Source: Celeribacter persicus
GTDB taxonomy: Bacteria; Pseudomonadota; Alphaproteobacteria; Rhodobacterales; Rhodobacteraceae
Direction: 5' to 3'
Assembly (NCBI RefSeq): GCF_003050785.1
Contig: NZ_QAOH01000003.1
Span: forward strand, 124,001-188,000
DNA: 64,000 bases
The notes under the pieces are model-generated. The model was not told the origin of the DNA. It saw nothing but the letters and a program-made list of their open reading frames with translations, and ran no database searches. Every line of letters starts with the position of its first letter. Position 1 is the first letter of the stretch. The position numbers were made by a program, and so were the translations under genes. Below are positions 20,006-27,644 of this stretch, one piece after another.

Positions 20006-20289
20006 CCCGCATCTCTGCCCTGCTCGCTTTGTCCCTTTTCTTCCTGAGCGCCTGCAAGGAAGAACCCCGGGCCGCGACTGAAAACATGACGGCTCCTGCG
20101 GAGACCTGTGCCGCCTCTCTCGTCACGCCCCTGATCGGTGAACCGAAATCCGCACTCGACGGACTTGGCATTCCAGAGCCCCTGCGCATTATGGGTCCGG
20201 GCATAGCAATGACCATGGACCACATCCCGGAGCGCACAAATATCGAGATTGATAAGTCCGATCACATCCGCCGCGTCTGGTGCGGCTGA
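20002..20289 (+). CDS. I78-family peptidase inhibitor lipoprotein
   Basis: A 95-residue secreted lipoprotein. The signal peptide MTRISALLALSLFFLSAC ends in a lipobox with the cysteine at residue 18. The mature part matches the MEROPS I78 inhibitor pattern: LIGEPKSALDGL, then LRIMGPG, MTMDHIPERTNIEID and a terminal HIRRVWCG. I78 proteins inhibit serine proteases such as subtilisin. Tethering in the envelope suggests defence against extracellular or periplasmic proteases. It is translationally coupled to the TetR gene. Confidence 0.88.
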   Translation: MTRISALLALSLFFLSACKEEPRAATENMTAPAETCAASLVTPLIGEPKSALDGLGIPEPLRIMGPGIAMTMDHIPERTNIEIDKSDHIRRVWCG

Positions 20290-20318
20290 ACACAGCGAAT
20301 TTTTGCCCCCCCCCCAAA

Positions 20319-20347
20319 GGAAAAGCCGAGACAAAATTTGCCTCGGC
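20319..20347 (-). terminator. Orphan intrinsic terminator on the minus strand
   Basis: On the minus strand GCCGAGGCAAATTTTGTC folds with CTCGGC into a stem of nine pairs with one mismatch, followed by TTTTCC. No minus-strand gene is seen within the 230 bases upstream of it, so it may end an unannotated small transcript. The 289-base gap 20290-20578 also holds a run of ten C (20306-20315) and an 8-bp inverted repeat CCCCGGTG (20370-20377 and 20410-20417). Confidence 0.45.
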
Positions 20348-20578
20348 CTGAAAGTTGGTTGAGCAAGATCCCCGGTGCCGCGAACTGGGTGGGGGCTGTT
20401 GAACCGCGACACCGGGGTAAAGCGTTCTCGCTCTGTCCCCGTTTCTGACGTGAGAAGCGGGCTAAATGAGGGGTCAGGCGCGGAATTCTCCGGGCGATTT
20501 TGCGCCCGAAATGAGGCAATCCACAGAGGTCCTGCGAGTTTTCTTGATTTGCAAAGTAAATGACCTCACTCTTGGGGC

Positions 20579-20935
20579 ATGACCATTCAAACGCCGACGC
20601 CCTTTCCGGGCCCACCGCAGCCCCCCCACCAACCGGACAAGGTCGCTTTCGACCGCCATGAGCTTGGGGCCATTCTCGGACTTTACGGACGCATGGTTGC
20701 CGCAGGCGAATGGCGCGATTACGGCATGTCATTTCTCAAGGATGTCGCCGTCTTCTCCGTGTTTCGCCGCACTGCCGAGCACCCGATCTATCGCATCGAG
20801 AAGCGCCCCAAATTGCGTGGCAGACAAGGTATGTATGCGGTGATCGGCATGGACGGTCAGGTGCTCAAACGCGGAGCGGACCTGCGCATGGTATTGCGGG
20901 TATTCGACCGCAAGCTGATCCGCCCCGTGGAGTGA
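20579..20935 (+). CDS. DUF2794 domain-containing protein
   Basis: A 118-residue protein of the alphaproteobacterial DUF2794 family. Its recognisable core is VAFDRHELGAILGLYGRM, then AGEWRDYGMSFLKDVAVF and the C-terminal GADLRMVLRVFDRKL. The first 20 residues are proline-rich and probably disordered. There is no signal peptide. The function is unknown. It is convergent with the NlpC/P60 gene, with one base between the stop codons. Confidence 0.9.
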   Translation: MTIQTPTPFPGPPQPPHQPDKVAFDRHELGAILGLYGRMVAAGEWRDYGMSFLKDVAVFSVFRRTAEHPIYRIEKRPKLRGRQGMYAVIGMDGQVLKRGADLRMVLRVFDRKLIRPVE

Positions 20936-20936
20936 G

Positions 20937-21746
20937 TCACAACCTACGATGCGCCATGACCGGCCCGTCGCCCTGCGCCTCGATCCGGGCAATCGCCCGC
21001 GCGATGGGTTCATAAGCGACCGCCATATGATGCGCATTGGCGTGGATCAGCACCTCTTCGTCGACACACATCGCCACGTGGCCTTTCCAGAACAAGAGAT
21101 CGCCACGCTGGTAACCGTCCGTTGCATCGGAGCCAAGCCCCATCTGCATGTCGCTGTCCCCCGGACAGAGCACGCCACAGGCCAGCAGACCCGCCTGCAC
21201 AAGCCCCGAACAATCGATACCGAAGGCGGAATTTCCGCCCCAGAGATAGGGCGTGCCGAAAAAAATCTGCGCGATGGTCACGGGGTCTGAAAACGGTCGT
21301 CCAATGGGGCGCACATGGGCTTTCGGAACGAACAGCCCGCCCTCGATCTCCATGAATTTGTGTCGCTCATCGACCACCTTGATGCGTGATCCGAAAGACA
21401 GGCTGGTCACGGCTTCGATCTTGAAATCGTCACGCGGGTAGAGATGGGTCGCACGCGCCGAAATCGTGTGCGTCGGAGTGAGTTCCGGCTCCAGATCCGC
21501 CTCCTCGACATAGCCGACATAGCCGTCCCGCGCGGCGATGCCGAAGGCCCAGCCGTCGCGCACCTCCAACACATCGAAACCCTCCCCCCAAAGCAGTTGC
21601 CGATCCCGCGTACCCACTGGCGACCTACGCAGATCGGCGACGGGAAGGGAGATGGTGTGACGGGTCGGCAGCACTTCGGCCTGCCCGCCCGTGGCATGAC
21701 CGGACAGGGCGACTCGTGGATTGGCGGGGGTCAAGCGACGATCCAT
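20937..21746 (-). CDS. NlpC/P60-family cysteine peptidase with SH3-like domains
   Basis: Predicted cell-wall peptidase that cleaves D-gamma-glutamyl-diamino-acid bonds in peptidoglycan stem peptides. The 269-residue protein has bacterial SH3-like segments (about 30-145) before the NlpC/P60 domain, with nucleophile C179 in GIDCSGLV, H223 in KGHVAM and H235 in IHANAHH. No signal peptide is visible, so it may be cytoplasmic and act in muropeptide recycling, like its DPP VI-type relatives. The start at 21746 overlaps the aminopeptidase stop by one base (TGATG), indicating a two-gene operon. Confidence 0.9.
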   Translation of the reverse strand: MDRRLTPANPRVALSGHATGGQAEVLPTRHTISLPVADLRRSPVGTRDRQLLWGEGFDVLEVRDGWAFGIAARDGYVGYVEEADLEPELTPTHTISARATHLYPRDDFKIEAVTSLSFGSRIKVVDERHKFMEIEGGLFVPKAHVRPIGRPFSDPVTIAQIFFGTPYLWGGNSAFGIDCSGLVQAGLLACGVLCPGDSDMQMGLGSDATDGYQRGDLLFWKGHVAMCVDEEVLIHANAHHMAVAYEPIARAIARIEAQGDGPVMAHRRL

Positions 21747-23128
21747 CACAGGTCCAGAAGCTCCGGCAAAGCGGCGAGAATCGCCCGTGCACCCTGTCCC
21801 ACCCCGCCCTTCGGTCGGGCCGGAAGCGGCGCGGGGCACCAGCCGTAAATGTCGAAATGCATGTAACGCGGGGTCTCGGTCACGAACCGGCGCAGGAACA
21901 GCGCGGCGGTGATCGCCCCGGCCATGCCGCCCGAAGGCGCGTTGTCGAGATCGGCGATACCGGGCTCGATCATCGTCTCGTAAGGCTCCCAATAGGGCAG
22001 TTGCCAAAGCGGATCGGCAACCCTGACCGAGGCGTTTGTCAGCCTCGTGGCGTCCTGCGCATCGGTGGCAAAGAATGGGGGCACATCGGGACCAAGCGCC
22101 ACGCGCGCCGCCCCCGTGAGCGTCGCCATGGAAATCAGCAGATCGGACGGCGTCTCATCGGCCAACGCCAGCGCATCGGCCAGAACCAGACGCCCTTCCG
22201 CATCGGTGTTGTTGATCTCGACCGTCAATCCCTTGCGCGAGGTCAGGATGTCCTGCGGCCGAAAGGCGGAGCCATCCACCGCATTCTCCACCGCAGGGAT
22301 CAGCACCCGCAATTGGAGCGGCAGCTCCAGCGCCATGATCATTTTTGCTAGGCCAAGCACCGTGGCCGCGCCGCCCATGTCCTTTTTCATCAGGCCCATG
22401 GAGGAACCGGGTTTGAGGTTCAGCCCGCCGGTGTCGAAACACACGCCTTTTCCCACGAGCGTCAGCTTCGGCCCGCTAGCACCCCAACGCATGTCGATCA
22501 GGCGCGGCGCGCGGGGAGAGGCCCGACCGACCGCATGGATCATCGGGAAATTCCGATCCAACAACGCCCCTCCCGTGGTCACGGCAATTTCTGCCCCATG
22601 CTCTTCCGCCAAACCTCGCGCCGCAAATTCAAGCTCCGCTGGCCCCATGTCATTGGCGGGCGTGTTGATCAGATCGCGGGTAAGCGCCTCGCCTAGGGCA
22701 ATCGCTTCGAGCCCCGCAGCATTGAGCCCTTCCGGCGCCACGAGATCCGCTTCGGGGGCAGATTTTTTCGCATAGATGTCAAAGACGTACCCAGAGAGCA
22801 GCCATCCAAGAAGCTGTTCCTCCAGTGCGTCTCCCGCCAAATCCGTTTCCAGATGATAAGTGCCCTTCGGCAGTTTGGTGCGCACCGCACCGAGGATAAA
22901 TCTCTGACGTGCGCGGTCTTGTGGCGTTCCCAAACCGGCGAGGGCACCCGCGATCCCATCCGCCCCCGGCAGCAGGCACACCGCTCCCGCAGCCGCCTTG
23001 AAGCCCTGCGCGCGGACCCAGCCGGCCTGAGACGGGCTGAGGTGGGCAAGCGTCGCGTCCAGATCTTCCGGTGCAATCAGATAAAGCGGGAGGGAGGGTG
23101 TGCCGCGCACGGCAAAGGTAAGTGGCAT
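21746..23128 (-). CDS. Leucyl aminopeptidase family (M17) protein
   Basis: Two-metal aminopeptidase of family M17, 460 residues, releasing N-terminal residues from peptides in the cytoplasm. The family signature NTDAEGRLVLADAL is intact (about residue 305), and GKGVCFDTGGLNLKP upstream contains the metal and catalytic lysine region. The start at 23128 gives MPLTFAVRGTPS; an in-frame start at 23215 would add 29 unlikely residues. It is coupled to the NlpC/P60 gene, so the pair may break down muropeptides or short peptides together. Confidence 0.92.
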   Translation of the reverse strand: MPLTFAVRGTPSLPLYLIAPEDLDATLAHLSPSQAGWVRAQGFKAAAGAVCLLPGADGIAGALAGLGTPQDRARQRFILGAVRTKLPKGTYHLETDLAGDALEEQLLGWLLSGYVFDIYAKKSAPEADLVAPEGLNAAGLEAIALGEALTRDLINTPANDMGPAELEFAARGLAEEHGAEIAVTTGGALLDRNFPMIHAVGRASPRAPRLIDMRWGASGPKLTLVGKGVCFDTGGLNLKPGSSMGLMKKDMGGAATVLGLAKMIMALELPLQLRVLIPAVENAVDGSAFRPQDILTSRKGLTVEINNTDAEGRLVLADALALADETPSDLLISMATLTGAARVALGPDVPPFFATDAQDATRLTNASVRVADPLWQLPYWEPYETMIEPGIADLDNAPSGGMAGAITAALFLRRFVTETPRYMHFDIYGWCPAPLPARPKGGVGQGARAILAALPELLDL

Positions 23129-23260
23129 CGGGTGGGCCTTTCTTGACTGTTGCGCCAAATTTAGCCCATCCGGAGCCACCTGCAAGCCGAAGCGTTTCAG
23201 TGAAGACTTTGGCATGGCAAGGGACAGTGCGCCCCTAAACCATCAGGATCTTCCCCGCGT

Positions 23261-23638
23261 CTAGAGAGAAGCCCCTTGTAAATCCCAGACGGCCAGAAGG
23301 GAATTTTCCCCAATCCGCATCAGTCGTTCGACACAGGCGGCCAAAGCCGTGCTATCGTCGGTCAGCGCCAGCGCACTCACATCGCCCACAACACGGGCGA
23401 AGGTGACCATTCCGATCTGCTCGGAAATCGCAATCATCGACCGCGCCGCCCGCTGCAACTCCGGGAGTTGACCCTTGCGATAGCTGCTTTCGACCTTGGC
23501 CAGCCGCACCGCGAGTTCCTCCATCGCACGCGACACCACCCCGTCCGCGCCGGAGGTTCCCAGTTGGCTATACAATTGATCCAAAAGATCACGATCCACC
23601 TCGACCGTCCCATCCGGTCGCAACTTCGACACCACCAT
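23261..23638 (-). CDS. Hpt-like helical protein, phosphoacceptor histidine absent
   Basis: A 125-residue, all-helical protein that I recognise only by pattern. The segment LQRAARSMIAISEQIGMVTFARV (about 67-89) resembles the histidine-phosphotransfer helix pair (normally AHxLKGxxxxxG), but the histidine position is arginine. It may be a degenerate Hpt domain acting as a docking protein. No signal peptide or membrane segment is present. The ATG at 23638 begins MVVSKLRPDG; a start five codons upstream is possible. No linked kinase or response regulator is seen. Confidence 0.6.
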   Translation of the reverse strand: MVVSKLRPDGTVEVDRDLLDQLYSQLGTSGADGVVSRAMEELAVRLAKVESSYRKGQLPELQRAARSMIAISEQIGMVTFARVVGDVSALALTDDSTALAACVERLMRIGENSLLAVWDLQGASL

Positions 23639-23807
23639 GTCTCTACCCCACAAATCTCATACGCCCCCACGCGCTATGCAAAAACTTTGCAACAAGACCC
23701 TCTAGAAAAGGTTTAATGCAAAGCAGTTTCTCACTCGAATTCCCCGAAAACTCTCATTACATTCGCTGCAATTTGGCAGCCGATGTCTGAAAGGAACGTT
23801 TCACCCG

Positions 23808-24455
23808 ATGAAATACGCACGCCCCCTTCCCAACTACATGGTTCAACGCTACCACGGCTGGAAAGCCACGACCTTCAACGACAACCGCACCTGGTACAAA
23901 AAGCTCGCGGAAGAAGGACAACGTCCCCGCGCCTTCATTATCGCCTGTTGCGACTCCCGTGTGCATGTGACCTCCATCTTCGGGGCGGATCAGGGCGAAT
24001 TCTTCATTCACCGCAACATCGCCAATCTCGTGCCCCCCTTTACCGACGACGGCGACCACCACGGCACTTCAGCGGCGGTGGAATATGCCGTGACCGCGCT
24101 GAAAGTGGCCCATATCGTGATTCTGGGGCATTCCAACTGCGGTGGCGTTCAGGGTTGTTACGACATGTGCTCGGGCCATGCGCCGGAGCTCGAAGAAAAA
24201 TCCTCTTTCGTCGGTCGATGGATGGACATCCTCCGCCCGGGTTATGAACGCGTCCTGGATGTGCCGGAAGAGCAGCGCAAAGACGCTCTGGAAAAGGAAT
24301 CCATCCTGATCTCGCTTGAAAACCTGATGACCTTCCCCTTTGTCCGCGAAGCCGTCGAGAAGGGCAATCTCACCCTCCACGGGCTCTGGACGGATATCGG
24401 TGACGGCGATCTCCTGCAATACGATCCCGAAACCAAATCCTTTATCCAGGTGTGA
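23808..24455 (+). CDS. Beta-class carbonic anhydrase
   Basis: Zinc enzyme interconverting CO2 and bicarbonate, 215 residues. The ligands are C47 (in CCDSR, with D49 and R51 forming the gate pair), H108 and C111 (in HSNCGG). The C-terminal part matches plant-type beta enzymes (LTLHGLWTDIGDGDL). It has no signal peptide, so it is cytoplasmic. It is convergent with the small hypothetical gene at 24458, with two bases between the stop codons. Confidence 0.95.
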   Translation: MKYARPLPNYMVQRYHGWKATTFNDNRTWYKKLAEEGQRPRAFIIACCDSRVHVTSIFGADQGEFFIHRNIANLVPPFTDDGDHHGTSAAVEYAVTALKVAHIVILGHSNCGGVQGCYDMCSGHAPELEEKSSFVGRWMDILRPGYERVLDVPEEQRKDALEKESILISLENLMTFPFVREAVEKGNLTLHGLWTDIGDGDLLQYDPETKSFIQV

Positions 24456-24457
24456 CC

Positions 24458-24745
24458 TTAGGCGACCAGTCGCAGGACGTTTTCGACAGCGTGCTCTTCG
24501 GTCAAAACGAAGGGCACGTTGGCCACCTCTTCCGGGTGTGGCGCTTCGATCAACGTTCCGGATTGCACCGAGGCGGAACGCACGAACATCGGTTTGCTCA
24601 TCCGGGTCATCGCTTGACGGCTGGTCGGGCATTCCGTGGTGACGATCTCGTCCATTTCTTCCGGAAAGAACATCACGGCACCGTTCTGACACAGGTTCAG
24701 CGCGATGATGCGGCCTTGGCGGGCTTTGGCGATGTAATCGGTCAT
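24458..24745 (-). CDS. Small hypothetical protein (95 aa)
   Basis: A protein I do not recognise. It begins MTDYIAKARQGRIIALNLCQ and ends in a helical segment LTEEHAVENVLRLVA. The middle is beta-like, with NGAVMFFPEEMDEIVTTECP. The start at 24745 has an AAAGGA ribosome site; an in-frame start at 24832 would overlap the neighbour and lacks one. It lies 26 bases after another small gene on the same strand, and the pair is probably co-transcribed. Confidence 0.6.
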   Translation of the reverse strand: MTDYIAKARQGRIIALNLCQNGAVMFFPEEMDEIVTTECPTSRQAMTRMSKPMFVRSASVQSGTLIEAPHPEEVANVPFVLTEEHAVENVLRLVA

Positions 24746-24771
24746 GGGTCTGTCCTTTCTCAAATCTTCGT

Positions 24772-24987
24772 TCAAGCGGCCAGCGCGAGGCGCACGCCGA
24801 GATCCGGGCGGTAGTCCGGATCGTTGCGACATCCCCCGAAAAGGACCACGTTCGAACGCCGCGTTTCCCGGGTCAGGTTGTGATTGGCGGGACGACCGGC
24901 AGCCTCGGAAACATGCACATCCCAGTTGAAAAGGATCGCCCCTTTGGCCTCAACGGAGCAGCCTGCGGTCTTCATCAGCTTGGTCAT
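24772..24987 (-). CDS. Small hypothetical protein (71 aa)
   Basis: A 71-residue protein of unknown family. A GAAAGGATG ribosome site lies just before the ATG. Residues 10 and 53 are cysteines (TAGCSVEAKG and LFGGCRNDPD), and the chain ends in GVRLALAA. It is not obviously secreted or membrane-bound. It heads a two-gene unit with the 95-residue protein. That unit is preceded by a 351-base spacer, so it probably has its own promoter. Confidence 0.55.
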   Translation of the reverse strand: MTKLMKTAGCSVEAKGAILFNWDVHVSEAAGRPANHNLTRETRRSNVVLFGGCRNDPDYRPDLGVRLALAA

Positions 24988-25338
24988 GTTTCCATCCTTT
25001 CGGTCCGTGCCCCCGGAACCCTTGAGAGCATGGGAGCACAGCCGCGCCTGCAGCGGAATTCAAGCATGGAAACAATTTGAGACAACTACCGGGCTTCGGC
25101 AGCCTTACAAAAAAATCTTCTTCAAAAACAGTATCTTAAAACCCCCTGCACCGAGAGTTTTCGAAAGTTAAAATTCTTCCCATCGGTGATGGGATGGTTA
25201 ATTTCCATTAAGACTCGCAGCGCGGCGGAGGCAGCTTTGGGGCAGCTTTGTGACATGCCCGTTTTTGCCTCCACAGCTCCCGAATCGTACCCCAGCTCAA
25301 ATGGAAAAGCGCGCCCCTCAGATGGCTTCACACATCGC
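24988..25338. other. Intergenic region between two minus-strand units
   Basis: No convincing coding sequence is seen in these 351 bases. It is richer in A/T than its surroundings, especially at 25105-25180. A perfect hairpin CCCATC-GGT-GATGGG (25179-25193) followed on the minus strand by AAGAATTTT may terminate the DUF4139 gene, though 146 bases past its stop. The A-rich stretch to its left is a reasonable place for the promoter of the small-protein pair. Confidence 0.4.
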
Positions 25339-26979
25339 TCATTGCAGTTCCTTCCCTTCCGGCCAGCGCAGGTTTTCGCTCAGTTCGATCTCCTGACGCG
25401 CCCCCGCATCAAGGTCGAAATGCCAGGCAAGCACACCGCGCTTGTCGTTCAACCCCTCCACATCCGGCGCGGGTCGGGCAGTCCAGTCGGTCTTCAGCTC
25501 GTCCTGCTCGGAGACGGACACCCGGTCCACGACCTCCACAGGCCAACTCCGCGCCGTGTGGTTCTCCACGCTGATGCGCCATTCACTCGCCGCTTCGTTG
25601 GACTTGGAAATCACCCCCCGATCACCCTCGTTGCGGGTCACAAGCACGCGCTCCACGGTAATCCCGTCCACCGCCCCAAAGGCCAGTTCGGTCTCTGCCC
25701 CGTTCACCACGGTCCCGAGCATCACCGTGCCAAGGCTCACACCATCGCGGATCAATCGCACCTCACCCGGCACCAGCATCTCACCGGTGTCATTGGCGAA
25801 AGAGGCCATGAGATAGCCGGTGTCCTCGTAAAGCGGCACGGCGCGCACCACGATCTCCGGCGACAGCGCGAGCGAGGACAGCATGAACTCGCGCCCCTCC
25901 GTTCCGGAATAGAGGCTGACCGGTTCGGGGGCGTTATAGGTCTGGCTGAGCCCGGTCAGATTGACCTGAATCTTGGGCGCGGTCTCCATGACCGGCGCCG
26001 CCGCGTCCAGTTCCATTACACCGCCCGCCGCCCGCATCAGGGGTTCGACCGGGCGCGGCTCGTAAACCCGGCGGACATACTCGTACACCTCATTCGGGGC
26101 CGGTTTGCGGTTCGGGTCGTCGGTGGCAAAGCGCAGTGCCACATCGAACCACGGTTCCCGCGTGCTCTGTTCGACAAAGACGGAGCGGACCAGATCCATT
26201 GTCCCGGCCTCCGTGTCGAGCCGTGCGGTGTAGCGCGGTTGCCAAAACGCGTCTTCGGACATGTAGGTGAAGCTGACATGCACCTCCCCGGCCTGCGCCA
26301 CACTCACCGGCAGCGTGACCGAAATCCGATCCTCGGTATCTGGAACCAGAAGATCGAGCGCGATCCTGGCCTCCGTCAACTCCTTCTCAAGCCCTTCGAG
26401 CGCCTCTTCCGCCGCATCAACACGACGGGACGCCTCCAGACCAGCAAGACGCGCGGCCAGAGATTCCTCGCGGATCATCCGGGCGGTGGCAGCCGATTGC
26501 CCGGCATCCTCGCCCGCCGTCAGCCGTCCGAGATAGGCCAATGTATCCTCGACCGCATTCACCTCGAACCGGATTTTCTCGATCTCGGCACGCCGGTCGG
26601 CAATCTCTTTCTCAAGCGTATCGACACGCGCCTTGGCTGCTTTCTCCGCATCGGAGCGAAACAAAAGGGCCTCACTGATCGGTGCGGTGCCATAGGAAAC
26701 CGGGCCAGGCTCGCCTCCCTCCACCCGGATTTGCAAACTCCGTTCGACCTCACCCGGATCGTAGCCAACGGGAATGTCGGCGAAGACGATCTCGTGCTGC
26801 CCCTCGGGCAAGCTCACTGTCGCATCCCGGGTGATCATCGCTCCTTGAGGATAGATCGTGGCCACCGTGACAAGACTGCGCGCCTCGAACCGCTCTGCAA
26901 AGGCCGGTAGCGCCATGAGTGTGCTTCCCGCCAAGCAGGACAGGGTCAGAATGGAACGGGTACTGAATTTCGGCAACAT
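25339..26979 (-). CDS. Secreted DUF4139 (mucoidy inhibitor MuiA-like) protein
   Basis: A 546-residue envelope protein. A signal peptide covers residues 1-28 (cleavage after PAFA). The N-terminal DUF4140-like segment has the VTVYPQGA-like VATIYPQGAMITRDA. A coiled coil of charged heptads spans about 110-205, and the C-terminal DUF4139 beta domain spans about 210-540. MuiA-type proteins were named for an effect on mucoid exopolysaccharide; the mechanism is unknown. The start at 26979 has an excellent AAGGAGG ribosome site and gives the leader directly. Confidence 0.88.
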   Translation of the reverse strand: MLPKFSTRSILTLSCLAGSTLMALPAFAERFEARSLVTVATIYPQGAMITRDATVSLPEGQHEIVFADIPVGYDPGEVERSLQIRVEGGEPGPVSYGTAPISEALLFRSDAEKAAKARVDTLEKEIADRRAEIEKIRFEVNAVEDTLAYLGRLTAGEDAGQSAATARMIREESLAARLAGLEASRRVDAAEEALEGLEKELTEARIALDLLVPDTEDRISVTLPVSVAQAGEVHVSFTYMSEDAFWQPRYTARLDTEAGTMDLVRSVFVEQSTREPWFDVALRFATDDPNRKPAPNEVYEYVRRVYEPRPVEPLMRAAGGVMELDAAAPVMETAPKIQVNLTGLSQTYNAPEPVSLYSGTEGREFMLSSLALSPEIVVRAVPLYEDTGYLMASFANDTGEMLVPGEVRLIRDGVSLGTVMLGTVVNGAETELAFGAVDGITVERVLVTRNEGDRGVISKSNEAASEWRISVENHTARSWPVEVVDRVSVSEQDELKTDWTARPAPDVEGLNDKRGVLAWHFDLDAGARQEIELSENLRWPEGKELQ

Positions 26980-27101
26980 GATTTCCTCCTTAGCGGTCGG
27001 AGGAAAGGTCCAATGCAGAGCCGCTCTGTGCAAGGGGAATTCAGCTCTCGGCAAATTCGCATCACACACATGGCGAAACCTCGCCGATCCCCGACAACAG
27101 G

Positions 27102-27314
27102 TCAGGCGACGGTCTTGCGATCGCCTTTGTCCCCGTCGCGCAACTTGTCCCGGAAGGTTCTGCACAAATCTTCTCTGGTCGATTGCGGATGGAGCTTGGC
27201 CAATTCCTCCGCCCAGTCACCCAGACGGTCTCCCAGAGAGTCCGATACCCCCGTGTCAGTCTTTTTGATCTCGTGGTGACGCATTACGCCAAGGTCTATT
27301 TTCACTCGAAACAT
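27102..27314 (-). CDS. Possible small hypothetical protein (70 aa)
   Basis: An open frame of 70 codons beginning MFRVKIDLGVMRHHEIKK and continuing as a charged, helix-prone chain (LGDWAEELAKLHP, then CRTFRDKLRDGDKGDRK). Third positions favour G/C as in real genes here. The ribosome site is weak (AAGGGGTGGGG). It is not homologous to anything I know and may not be expressed. Confidence 0.4.
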   Translation of the reverse strand: MFRVKIDLGVMRHHEIKKTDTGVSDSLGDRLGDWAEELAKLHPQSTREDLCRTFRDKLRDGDKGDRKTVA

Positions 27315-27590
27315 CACCCCACCCCTTCGTTGCATGGCTCTGTCGTCAGGATGAAAGTCAGCACAGCAACGCCACAGATGCGCCGTGGATGTGAATAAAA
27401 TTTAAAGTTAACCTCCTCATCCACGCGCGCAGGCTGCAAATTCTGCTAAAATCCCAAAGCGTTGAGTGAATAAAACTTGAGGCTTTTCACGGCCAACTTC
27501 ACCCGACAGGCACCCTCGCCAGCGTCGACTTCCCGGAAATGCCGCCATCATGCCCCTGATCCGGCGAATCGTGCCATGAAACCCAACGAA

Positions 27591-27614
27591 AAAGGGCGCC
27601 CACAAGCGCCCTTT
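27591..27614 (-). terminator. Rho-independent terminator of asd
   Basis: A nine-bp perfect stem AAAGGGCGC/GCGCCCTTT with a six-base loop is followed on the minus strand by a run of T, 31 bases past the asd stop. This is the clear 3' end of the asd transcript. Confidence 0.85.
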
Positions 27615-27644
27615 CGTTAAGAGGTTCGTTGTCGCCTAGACGGT

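Larger units (their letters stand above)
26980..27644. other. Long intergenic region between DUF4139 gene and asd
   Basis: A 665-base stretch holding one possible short minus-strand gene (27102-27314), the asd terminator (27591-27614) and an A/T-rich segment around 27385-27420 that could carry a promoter. The two longer plus-strand open frames here lack ribosome sites and sensible protein composition. I see no RNA family I recognise. Confidence 0.4.

Noticed and set aside
20306-20315. Run of ten C as a phase-variation tract
   Set aside because: It lies outside any coding sequence, 17 bases past the I78 stop, and not in an obvious promoter.
20418-20470. Possible third copy of the 118-bp repeat
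   Set aside because: Only TAAAGCGTT matches the 5' end; the length, internal hairpins and 3' repeat are not present.
26858-27268. Plus-strand open frame upstream of the DUF4139 gene
   Set aside because: No ribosome site, low-complexity composition and overlap with the DUF4139 leader argue against a gene.
27457-27485. AAAGC...GCTTT hairpin in the asd upstream-of-terminator spacer as a repeat or terminator
   Set aside because: The stem has several mismatches and no flanking T-tract; the real asd terminator is at 27591-27614.
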